8,019 nucleotides of DNA from the NCBI GenBank assembly GCA_005779435.1, contig SXJH01000201.1, forward strand, positions 1 to 8,019, written 5' to 3'. Below, piece after piece: positions 1 to 5,869 of this stretch. The DNA is from Nitrosomonas sp. (GTDB lineage: Bacteria > Pseudomonadota > Gammaproteobacteria > Burkholderiales > Nitrosomonadaceae). The position numbers and the translations under genes are program-made. The first letter of the stretch is position 1. Each line of letters opens with the position of its first letter. A model generated the notes under the pieces. It made no database searches. It saw nothing but the letters and a program-made list of their open reading frames with translations, and was not told the origin of the DNA.

Positions 1-804
1 CCCCATTTGAGTTAATGCCTGGAACAATTCACCGAACTCGTCGCTGCGATTGATTGCGGTTTTGGCGGTCAAATCGCCCGCAGCCAATGTATTCGCAAGC
101 TGGATAGCCTGTTTCAGAGGCGATAAGATATTTCTTGACATGCTCACTGCAAAGTAAGCCAGTAATGCCACACCTGCCAGAGTCATCCCGGCAACGATAT
201 TGCCTTGCATTGCGGTTTCCTGGGATTGTGTAAGATTCCACCAGCCGATACCGCCGACGGCCAGCAACAATAAAGCGGAAATGCCGACGCCGAAGCCAAT
301 TCGCTTACCAGTGGTAGGTTTGAGAAAATCGAGCATCCTGCCGATAATATCGGTTCGTTTCACTTGCCCCTTTTCAATCTTCAAATTTTGTGCTTTTCCT
401 TCCAGGAATTGGCGATAAATCGGTGCCGTTTTTTCAATCACTTCGCGGGCCACCTTGGTTCGAACGGACAAGTAACCGACGACTTTCCCATTTTCCAGCA
501 ATGGCGTCGCATTCGCGCTAATCCAATAATAATCGCCATTCTTGCGCCGGTTTTTGACCAGCCCTGTCCACGGCAATCCTTGTTTGAGCGTATTCCATAA
601 ATCTTCAAAAGCTTCGGGAGGAACATCGGGGTGGCGAACGATGTTGTGTGCTTTGCCGATCAATTCTTCTTTGCTGAATCCGCTAATTTCCATAAAATCG
701 GCGTTAACATAAGTTATTCGTCCCTTTAGGTCGGTAGTCGAAACAATCAGCGTGTCGTCATCAATAGGATATTCAACATTGGTAACTGGAAGATTCACTC
801 TCAT
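1..804 (-). CDS. aer: Aer-like PAS-HAMP energy-taxis receptor (methyl-accepting chemotaxis protein), 3' part outside window
   Basis: The 268 visible residues match the front of Aer-type receptors, which sense redox or electron-transport state through a cytoplasmic FAD-binding PAS domain and signal to CheA/CheW. A PAS domain spans about residues 10-120, with the Aer hallmarks NIVRHPDVP (about 54-62), GLPWTGLVKNRRKNGDYYW (about 77-95) and a LSVRTK end. A linker (about 120-168) follows. Then come two hydrophobic segments (about 169-189 and 203-221) joined by only a dozen or so residues, a membrane hairpin without a real periplasmic sensor, and a HAMP start (PLKQAIQLANTLAAGDLTA). The methyl-accepting signalling domain must lie beyond position 1. 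The ATG at 804 is supported by AAGGA 8 nt upstream (813-817). It is transcribed divergently from the two-component operon. Family assignment is firm; FAD binding and oxygen/redox sensing are inferred from the family. Confidence 0.93.
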   Translation of the reverse strand, partial: MRVNLPVTNVEYPIDDDTLIVSTTDLKGRITYVNADFMEISGFSKEELIGKAHNIVRHPDVPPEAFEDLWNTLKQGLPWTGLVKNRRKNGDYYWISANATPLLENGKVVGYLSVRTKVAREVIEKTAPIYRQFLEGKAQNLKIEKGQVKRTDIIGRMLDFLKPTTGKRIGFGVGISALLLLAVGGIGWWNLTQSQETAMQGNIVAGMTLAGVALLAYFAVSMSRNILSPLKQAIQLANTLAAGDLTAKTAINRSDEFGELFQALTQMG

Positions 805-846
805 TTAATACATCCTTTTGTTGTTTGGATAGAACCGGGAATATGT

Positions 847-873
847 GTTTCGGCATCGAATTAAGTATATTCA
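847..873 (-). promoter_or_regulatory. Candidate sigma-28 (flagellar) promoter for the aer-like gene
   Basis: On the minus strand TGAATATA (866-873), an 11-nt spacer and GCCGAAAC (847-854) resemble the sigma-28 layout TAAA....-N11-GCCGATAA. The -10 half is good and the -35 half is weak. It would start transcription roughly 35 nt before the ATG. Chemotaxis receptors are commonly FliA-dependent, which makes the match more credible, but it is a by-eye match only. Confidence 0.3.
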
Positions 874-891
874 GTCGGAACATTCTGTTTT

Positions 892-907
892 GTTCGTGAG
901 AACGAAC
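892..907. promoter_or_regulatory. Perfect inverted repeat GTTCGT-N4-ACGAAC, possible operator
   Basis: GTTCGT (892-897) and ACGAAC (902-907) are exact reverse complements around a GAGA spacer. The site is upstream of both divergent transcription units: just outside the candidate aer promoter and just before the weak operon promoter candidate. Its size and position suit a dimeric regulator. The regulator is unknown, and the dyad is short enough that chance is possible. Confidence 0.35.
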
Positions 908-965
908 TTACAAAACCATTTTAACTGCATGATTAATAACGATACTATCAAAAATCGTACCTGAA

Positions 966-981
966 ATAGGAATATTCCTAT
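966..981. promoter_or_regulatory. Perfect 16-bp palindrome ATAGGAATATTCCTAT, candidate operator
   Basis: The two 8-bp halves are exact reverse complements with no spacer. The site lies in non-coding DNA about 220 bp before the kinase start and just after the weak promoter candidate at 921-948, where a repressor could act. I do not recognise a specific regulator for it. With 5204 bp of associated operon ending in a DNA-binding regulator, autoregulation through this site is possible but is only an inference. Confidence 0.4.
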
Positions 982-1114
982 GGTTTTTAAGCGTCAAGAC
1001 GAATACCATCCCTCGCCATGGATTGTGCTGATGCAGATAAATGATTGAGAACAAGAAATGGCTCGCAACGGTACTGTTTATCATCGATATGGACAATAAA
1101 ACGCGAATGGAGGC

Positions 1115-1187
1115 ATCCGGTCGCGCCTGCGTTTATCCAGCGAAACCGGATTGCGGTACCGGCAACAGAAACATGCGAACCGCAATC
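1115..1187 (+). promoter_or_regulatory. Structured leader with competing inverted repeats before the kinase start
   Basis: GATTGCGGT (1149-1157) pairs exactly with ACCGCAATC (1179-1187), a 9-bp stem ending 3 nt before the purine-rich GGGGG (1191-1195) that serves as the likely ribosome-binding site. An upstream ATCCGG (1115-1120) pairs exactly with CCGGAT (1146-1151), which shares bases 1149-1151 with the first stem, so the two helices compete. CCGGT (1117-1121) can also pair with ACCGG (1158-1162). Such mutually exclusive helices next to a ribosome-binding site are typical of translational control, but no known riboswitch class is recognised. Confidence 0.35.
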
Positions 1188-1200
1188 GTTGGGGGTGCGG

Positions 1201-2655
1201 ATGAGCGAAATTGAGAAAAAAATAAATAAGCTGGCATGTCTTTACGAAATTCCTCGGGAAATGCTCAGGATTCATTCGATGGCCGATCTATGCCAGCGGC
1301 TTCTCGAAAGTATGCAATCCGCATGGAGCGCTTACGGAAATGTTTTTCCGATGATCGAAATTAACGGCGAGCGCCATACGCTGGGCGAATGCAATTTGGC
1401 GTCGTTGCATAAACTTTCGGCGCCCGTGATTGTCAATGAACGATCTTGCGGTCAAGTGTGCTTATGTTATGACGCCGATCGGTTTGACGGCTGGAACAAT
1501 GACGAAGATGTCAGCTTGCTGCAGAATATAGCCAACGATCTCGGCGTATGGTTGGAGCGGGAACATTTTTCCGCTTTGCCGAGAACAGAAATAACCGTAA
1601 CCGAGCGCTTGCTCGATGAGCACGTCAGCATTGCCATCACCGATAAGGATGGCAGGATAGAATACGTCAATGACCAATTCTGCGAGATTTCCAAATACGC
1701 CGCCGAAGAATTGATAGGCGGCAATATCCGGATACTCGATTCAAATTATCATGCGGAAGCATTCATACGCGAAATGTGGCACACCATTACCCAAGGCAAA
1801 ATCTGGAAAGGGGAATTCAGAAATCGCGCAAAAGACGGTTCCATATATTGGACAAATACCACGATTATGCCTTTTCTGGATGCCGCAGGCGTTCCCTATC
1901 GATACGCCGGGATACATACCGAAGTGACCGAATACAAGGAAATGAAACAAAAGATGGAAGAACAGGTCGCGGAATTGGCGCGCTCCAATGACGAGCTTGA
2001 GCAATTTGCTTATGTGGTTACCCATGATTTGCAGGAACCTTTGCGGGCTATCGGCAGCTTTGTGCAACTGCTAAAAAAATATTGCGACCAGCAATTGGAT
2101 GAGCGCGCCAATCAACTGATTTCGCACGTGGTTGACGGCACAATTCGCATGCAAATGCTGATTGATGACTTACTGACTTACGCGCAAGTAAACACCGGCC
2201 AAGCCATGATAGATATCGACTGCGAAAAATTGTTGCACAATGTCCTGGCCGATCTGTCCATTACTATCAGCGAAAGTGACGCAACCATAACGCACGATAA
2301 GCTACCTGTCGTAAAAGGAATTCCGTTTCAAATGATACAGTTATTTAATAATCTGATTGGAAACGCGATCAAATTCCACGGAAATCAACCGCCCAGGATC
2401 CATATCGGCGTCAAGGAGGAACCAAGCGAATGGATTTTTTCCGTAACCGATAACGGGATCGGCATGGAAGAGCAATATCTGGATCGTATTTTTCGAGTTT
2501 TTCAACGTTTGCATAGCCGGAAAGAGTATGCAGGAACGGGGATCGGCCTTGCCATCTGTAAAAAAGTAGTGGATTACCACAAAGGGAAGATTTGGGTCAA
2601 ATCCCAACTCGATGCAGGCTCCGAGTTCTATTTTACGATTTCAAAAAACATATAA
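1201..2655 (+). CDS. Sensor histidine kinase, GAF-like + PAS + HisKA + HATPase_c (484 aa)
   Basis: A soluble sensor kinase with no membrane segment. The N-terminal module (about 1-125) has the CLYEI...AW pattern seen before many proteobacterial kinases and looks GAF-like. It carries Cys64, Cys83, Cys87 and Cys89. A PAS domain follows (about 137-245; GRIEYVN, GEFRNRAKDGSIYW), then a coiled-coil-like linker and a HisKA domain of the phytochrome-kinase class with His275 in THDLQEPLR. The ATP domain has an N box (LFNNLIGNAIKF, Asn388), G1 (DNGIGM from 417), an F box (RIFRVFQRLH) and G2 (GTGIGL, 445-450), all intact. I choose ATG 1201, preceded by GGGGG, because the upstream 52-codon extension (TTG at 1045) has no domain-like sequence. 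First gene of a four-gene operon, 8 nt before an Rcp1-like receiver, its likely partner. The ligand is unknown; there is no bilin-binding phytochrome core. Confidence 0.9.
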   Translation: MSEIEKKINKLACLYEIPREMLRIHSMADLCQRLLESMQSAWSAYGNVFPMIEINGERHTLGECNLASLHKLSAPVIVNERSCGQVCLCYDADRFDGWNNDEDVSLLQNIANDLGVWLEREHFSALPRTEITVTERLLDEHVSIAITDKDGRIEYVNDQFCEISKYAAEELIGGNIRILDSNYHAEAFIREMWHTITQGKIWKGEFRNRAKDGSIYWTNTTIMPFLDAAGVPYRYAGIHTEVTEYKEMKQKMEEQVAELARSNDELEQFAYVVTHDLQEPLRAIGSFVQLLKKYCDQQLDERANQLISHVVDGTIRMQMLIDDLLTYAQVNTGQAMIDIDCEKLLHNVLADLSITISESDATITHDKLPVVKGIPFQMIQLFNNLIGNAIKFHGNQPPRIHIGVKEEPSEWIFSVTDNGIGMEEQYLDRIFRVFQRLHSRKEYAGTGIGLAICKKVVDYHKGKIWVKSQLDAGSEFYFTISKNI

Positions 2656-2663
2656 ACCTCAAC

Positions 2664-3125
2664 ATGTACCATCAGAAAAATAATAAAAACCGTGCGAATA
2701 TCATTTTGATAATCGATGACAATCCTACCGATGTGTTGCTGATGACGGAAGCCTTTGCGCTTTGCGACGGCCATAATGAAATTCACACCGCTGAAGATGG
2801 CGTTTACGCACTGGAATTTGTCAGGAAACAAAATTCATTTAAACAGTCTCCAACCCCGGATATTATTTTACTGGACTTGAATATGCCCAAAAAAAACGGA
2901 TTGGAGGTGCTGGTGGAATTAAAATCCGATCCCAAATTCAGTTTTATCCCGATTATCGTTTACACATCGTCGGCAGCTCCCGAAGATGTAAAGGCCGCCT
3001 ATGAAAGGCACGCCAACGCCTATGTTAAAAAACCCGGCGATTTTGAAAGTTATATCAAAATTGCAAAATCCATCTCCGATTTCTGGCTTTCCGCCGCAAT
3101 ATTTTATAGCGACAGCTCCGCATGA
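2664..3125 (+). CDS. Single-domain Rcp1-like response regulator (153 aa)
   Basis: A stand-alone CheY-like receiver with no output domain. The acidic pair is Asp18-Asp19 in LIIDDNPTD, the phospho-acceptor is Asp71 in LLDLNMPKKNG, the switch residue is Thr101 in VYTSSA, and the conserved lysine is Lys123 in AYVKKP. The YERHANAYVKKPGDF and SISDFWLS patterns are characteristic of the Rcp1 family that partners phytochrome-type kinases, which fits the HisKA class of the gene 8 nt upstream. ATG 2664 is chosen because the receiver fold begins directly after it. The open extension back to 2592 merely overlaps the kinase. No clear ribosome-binding site precedes the start, so translation may be coupled to the upstream gene. 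The stop overlaps the next start as ATGA. With no effector domain, it must act by protein contact or as a phosphate sink. Confidence 0.9.
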   Translation: MYHQKNNKNRANIILIIDDNPTDVLLMTEAFALCDGHNEIHTAEDGVYALEFVRKQNSFKQSPTPDIILLDLNMPKKNGLEVLVELKSDPKFSFIPIIVYTSSAAPEDVKAAYERHANAYVKKPGDFESYIKIAKSISDFWLSAAIFYSDSSA

Positions 3126-4579
3126 CCTCAACCAAGCTTCATATTCTGCTGATCGAAGACAACGAATCCGATGCCATTCTCGTTCAAAACAATCTTGAAC
3201 AGGCAATGGGCGATCAGATTACCTTGACGCATGTGGAAAGATTGAAATCCGCGCTTAATTTACTCGAAAAACAATCGTTCGATTTGATATTGTCGGACCT
3301 TACCTTGCCGGATAGCGACGGTATCGAAACCATCAATCACTTACGCGAGTGTGCGGTAAGCATACCTATTGCCGTTCTGTCTTTCAGAAACGATGAAAAG
3401 CTTGCGATCAAAGCGATCAAAGCCGGCGCCCAGGATTATCTGGTTAAAGGAAATTTGACCGAAGGCGTCCTTTCGCGGGTTATTCGCTATTCGATTGAGC
3501 GCAAGCGGATCGAGCAAAATGTCCAGAAGGCGCAAAGGCGATTCCAGACAATTTTTGAAAAAGCGCCGCTAGGAATCGCTTTGATTAATCTGGAAACGGA
3601 AAAATATTACGATGTGAATCCGCGCTACGCATCCATAGTCGGCAGAAGCACGAGTGAACTGATCGGTTTCAATCAAACCGATATTATTCATTCAGCCGAT
3701 CTTGCATCGTATCGGGATGAAATCCGATTTTTTCTTGATCAACGGCTTAAGGACTGCAAAATAGAAAAAAGGATCACCCGCCCGGACGGCAATATCATCT
3801 GGATAGAGATGTTTATCGTTCCGTTTGAAATCATGAGCGGTGAAGAAATTTGCTATCTGTGTATGATCGAAGATATTTCCGAACGTAAAAAAATGATCGA
3901 AAATTTGCGGCAATTGACAACGCATCTGCAAGAAGTCCGGGAAGAGGAAAGGACGCGGATTGGCCGCGAGATTCACGATGTCTTGGGCGGATCTTTAACC
4001 GTACTGAAAATGGACCTGGATTGGCTGTCGAAAAAGATCAGCGCCAACCCGATGCACGAACGGATCAAATCGCTTTATCAACTCACCGGGGAAGCCATCG
4101 AAACCGCACGCAGGGTTTCGATAAATCTACGCCCCAACGTGCTGGATAACTTGGGCTTATACGGTGCAATCGAATGGCTGGTGCGTGATTTCGAGCAGCG
4201 GACAAATATTAAGTGCACACTGGAATCGACCGCGCAAAATTTGGCTTTTCACAACAAAAATTATGAGACCAGCATTTTCAGAATTGTCCAGGAGGTTTTT
4301 ACCAATATCACACGGCATGCGAATGCTACCCAGGTTGATGTCGAGCTGGCGGAAGAGGAAGATGGCGTTTTTATTTCGATCAAAGACAATGGCGTGGGTA
4401 TAAAGCAAGCGCAAATAATCGATCCGGGATCTTTCGGAATCATTGGCATGAATGAAAGGGCGCAGCAGTTTGGCGGCAGGCTTTTAATCTTTGGCGTGCC
4501 CACGCAGGGCACATTCGTAACACTTAAGATACCATTTACTATTACTGCAACAGTTACAGGAGACTTCCTTAATGATTAG
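3122..4579 (+). CDS. Hybrid sensor kinase REC-PAS-HisKA_3-HATPase_c, NarL-partner class (485 aa)
   Basis: The N-terminal receiver (about 5-122) is complete: Glu12-Asp13, Asp59 in LSDLTLP, Ser87, and Lys109 in YLVKG, followed by Gly instead of the usual Pro. A helical linker and a PAS domain (about 140-255; RRFQTIFEKAPLGIALI, ending VSF-like MIEDISERKK) come next. The HisKA_3 dimerisation domain has His285 in GREIHDVLGG. The HATPase domain has Asn395 in VQEVFTNITRHANA, DNGVGI (422-427) and a SFGIIGMNERA lid region. HisKA_3 kinases pair with NarL/FixJ-type regulators, and one follows with an 8-nt overlap. No membrane segment is seen. The start overlaps the previous stop (ATGA). The front receiver probably modulates this kinase and could be phosphorylated by the first kinase of the operon; that link is inference. 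The position where NarX-type kinases keep a phosphatase Gln (+5 from His) is Gly290. Confidence 0.92.
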   Translation: MTSTKLHILLIEDNESDAILVQNNLEQAMGDQITLTHVERLKSALNLLEKQSFDLILSDLTLPDSDGIETINHLRECAVSIPIAVLSFRNDEKLAIKAIKAGAQDYLVKGNLTEGVLSRVIRYSIERKRIEQNVQKAQRRFQTIFEKAPLGIALINLETEKYYDVNPRYASIVGRSTSELIGFNQTDIIHSADLASYRDEIRFFLDQRLKDCKIEKRITRPDGNIIWIEMFIVPFEIMSGEEICYLCMIEDISERKKMIENLRQLTTHLQEVREEERTRIGREIHDVLGGSLTVLKMDLDWLSKKISANPMHERIKSLYQLTGEAIETARRVSINLRPNVLDNLGLYGAIEWLVRDFEQRTNIKCTLESTAQNLAFHNKNYETSIFRIVQEVFTNITRHANATQVDVELAEEEDGVFISIKDNGVGIKQAQIIDPGSFGIIGMNERAQQFGGRLLIFGVPTQGTFVTLKIPFTITATVTGDFLND

Positions 4580-5204
4580 GGTGCTTATCGTAGACGATCA
4601 CGCGCTATTTCGCGATGGGCTGAAAAGAATCTTTAGCGAAACCGATGATATCCAGGTTGTGGCAGAAGCGGTTGACGGAAAGGATTTCATCAAAAAAGCA
4701 AAAGAGTGCGAGTGGGATATTGCATTATTGGATATCAGTATGCCCGATGTTACCGGATTGGATATTTTGAAAAGGATTTCAACCATAAAATCATCCGCCA
4801 TCGTTCTGGTTTTGAGTATGTACCCGGAAGAGGAGTATGCGATCAGGGCGATACGTTCCGGCGCATCGGGCTATCTGACCAAAGACAGCCCGACGGATCA
4901 ATTGATCAGTGTAATACGGCGCCTTGCTAAAGGCGGCAAATATGTCAATCCCGAATTGGCCGAGAAACTTTTGTTCAGTCCTGTGCAAGATCCGGATAAA
5001 CTAACGCACACGACTTTCTCGGATCGGGAATATCTTGTGTTTAAATTGATTGTTGCAGGAGAATCGCTAACATCCATCGCCAATAAATTGGCTCTCAGTG
5101 TCAAAACGGTCAGCACATACCGGTCGCGTATCCTGGAGAAGATGAATATGAAGAACAACGCGCAACTGGTTAAGTACGCCATTCACCACAAACTGGTCGA
5201 GTAA
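4572..5204 (+). CDS. NarL/FixJ-family response regulator with LuxR-type HTH (210 aa)
   Basis: A DNA-binding output regulator of typical length for the family. The receiver (1-120) has Asp8-Asp9 in LIVDDH, phospho-acceptor Asp54 in LLDISMP, Ser82 in VLSM and Lys104 in GYLTKDS. The LuxR-type helix-turn-helix occupies about residues 146-207 (FSDREYLVFKLIVAGESL; recognition helix near SVKTVSTYRSRILEKM). The ATG at 4572 lies inside the end of the preceding kinase gene (8-nt overlap) but has its own good ribosome-binding site, AGGAGA at 4558-4563, 8 nt away. It is the last gene of the operon and the obvious partner of the HisKA_3 kinase. Its targets cannot be read from the sequence; the dyads in the divergent region or operon autoregulation are possible. 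Confidence 0.94.
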   Translation: MIRVLIVDDHALFRDGLKRIFSETDDIQVVAEAVDGKDFIKKAKECEWDIALLDISMPDVTGLDILKRISTIKSSAIVLVLSMYPEEEYAIRAIRSGASGYLTKDSPTDQLISVIRRLAKGGKYVNPELAEKLLFSPVQDPDKLTHTTFSDREYLVFKLIVAGESLTSIANKLALSVKTVSTYRSRILEKMNMKNNAQLVKYAIHHKLVE

Positions 5205-5359
5205 AGCCAATAAAGCTTAGGGGGACGCTGATTAATTCGGCGAACGAGATGAAGCACGAGGCGCGTGGAACGCAGCAACCGAGACATATCGATAAGATAG
5301 GCAAGGGAACAAGTACTGCGCAACGAAGTAATTCGCTCGTATAGTCAATATGTAAGGAT
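5205..5359. other. Non-coding block after the operon, possible mobile-element remnant
   Basis: No convincing gene is seen on either strand. The block starting around the run of five Gs (5220-5224) reads GGGGGACGCTGATTAATTCG and is more GC-rich than the flanking AT-rich spacers. It contains two imperfectly similar motifs, TTAATTCG (5233-5240) and GTAATTCG. The wording resembles insertion-sequence edges that I have seen in related bacteria, but no transposase fragment, clean terminal repeats or target duplication could be identified. No plus-strand terminator with a U run follows the regulator gene here. Confidence 0.25.
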
Positions 5360-5399
5360 AAAAACTGAATAACCCTTGCTTTATCAAGCAAGGGTTATT
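5360..5399 (-). terminator. Rho-independent terminator for the cold-shock gene
   Basis: AATAACCCTTGCTT (5368-5381) and AAGCAAGGGTTATT (5386-5399) form a perfect 14-bp stem with a 4-nt loop. Read on the minus strand, the hairpin is followed after three bases by TTTTT (5364-5360), so it terminates transcription coming from cspA, whose stop is about 65 nt upstream. On the plus strand only a weak, A-rich tail follows, so it may stop the signalling operon inefficiently. Confidence 0.85.
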
Positions 5400-5464
5400 G
5401 AAAATTTAGAACTCTGTTGTTTTATTTATTGTGTGTAAGGCAGGTTCTGGCCGGAATGTAAAAG

Positions 5465-5668
5465 TTAGGCGGCCTGGATGTTAGAGGCTTGTTTTCCTTT
5501 CGGGCCTTGAGTGACATCAAAACTCACTTTCTGACCTTCTTTGAGGGTCTTAAAACCAGACATATTGATAGCTGAAAAGTGCGCGAACAAATCTTCGCTG
5601 CCATCATCGGGAGTAATAAAACCAAAACCTTTGGAATCATTGAACCATTTAACTGTACCTGTTGCCAT
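5465..5668 (-). CDS. cspA: CspA-family cold-shock protein (67 aa)
   Basis: A complete single-domain cold-shock protein of standard length, a nucleic-acid chaperone that binds single-stranded RNA/DNA and melts mRNA structure. The RNP1 motif KGFGFI is at residues 13-18 and RNP2 (LFAHF) at 27-31. TVKWFN at the start and the PKGKQASNI end are typical. The ATG at 5668 has AGGAAG (5674-5679) 5 nt upstream. The gene is divergent from clpS-clpA, an arrangement common in betaproteobacteria, and convergent with the signalling operon. The long leader and the strong terminator fit family practice. Whether it is cold-induced or constitutive cannot be told; the symbol indicates family, not proven orthology. 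Confidence 0.96.
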   Translation of the reverse strand: MATGTVKWFNDSKGFGFITPDDGSEDLFAHFSAINMSGFKTLKEGQKVSFDVTQGPKGKQASNIQAA

Positions 5669-5774
5669 TTCTACTTCCTATATAAAAACCGGGCCGGAAA
5701 CCCTAACACTATTTGGATTTCAAAGTCACAGGCGACCAAAGCCGATACTGTTGAGAACTTGAAGCCAAACGCCA
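5669..5774 (-). promoter_or_regulatory. Predicted long 5' leader of the cold-shock mRNA
   Basis: If the promoter at 5781-5809 is right, the transcript carries about 106 nt before the ATG. Long leaders that refold with temperature are known for cspA-type mRNAs. A GC-rich patch with overlapping CCGG repeats (5690-5699) lies close to the ribosome-binding site and could pair locally. No canonical cold-box was recognised. Confidence 0.35.
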
Positions 5775-5780
5775 CTTGCT

Positions 5781-5809
5781 GTTTTACGCAAATCCAGGGT
5801 TAAAGTCAA
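5781..5809 (-). promoter_or_regulatory. Sigma-70-type promoter for the cold-shock gene
   Basis: On the minus strand TTGACT (5804-5809), a 17-nt spacer and TAAAAC (5781-5786) match the -35 box at five of six positions and the -10 box at four of six, with ideal spacing. It is the best promoter seen upstream of cspA. The predicted start is near 5774. Confidence 0.5.
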
Positions 5810-5869
5810 GCGGTTACGCCATATTTATGTACGGTGTGCATGGTAATTGTCTCAAGATGCTTGAAAATT

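Larger units (their letters stand above)
805..1200. promoter_or_regulatory. Divergent control region between the aer-like gene and the kinase operon
   Basis: This stretch of about 400 bp has no gene I can support. It holds the aer ribosome-binding site (813-817), a candidate sigma-28 promoter, an inverted repeat (892-907), a 16-bp perfect palindrome (966-981) and nested inverted repeats just before the kinase start (1115-1187). A weak sigma-70-like candidate for the operon is TTAACT (921-926), a 16-nt spacer and TACTAT (943-948), lying between the two dyads. Two short frames (start TTG at 1045 in frame with the kinase; ATG at 1041 in another frame) are open across the right end, but I do not call either as coding. 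Confidence 0.55.

Noticed and set aside
1018..1044. Eight-codon ORF (MDCADADK) ending in an ATGA overlap with the ATG at 1041
   Set aside because: Too short to support, no ribosome-binding site; it could be chance.
1741..2067. 108-codon minus-strand frame inside the first kinase gene
   Set aside because: Shadow of the PAS/HisKA coding region; no domain-like sequence.
2592..2663. Upstream extension of the Rcp1-like receiver
   Set aside because: It lies wholly within or just after the end of the kinase gene and adds no receiver-fold residues; the ATG at 2664 places the fold normally.
3122..5204. Classical His-Asp-His-Asp phosphorelay
   Set aside because: No HPt domain or second phospho-His domain is present in the operon, so only kinase-to-receiver transfer or allosteric gating can be proposed.
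5170..5391. 73-codon minus-strand frame across the non-coding block
   Set aside because: It runs through the end of the NarL-type gene and begins within the terminator hairpin. No family is recognised and no ribosome-binding site is seen, so it was treated as non-coding.
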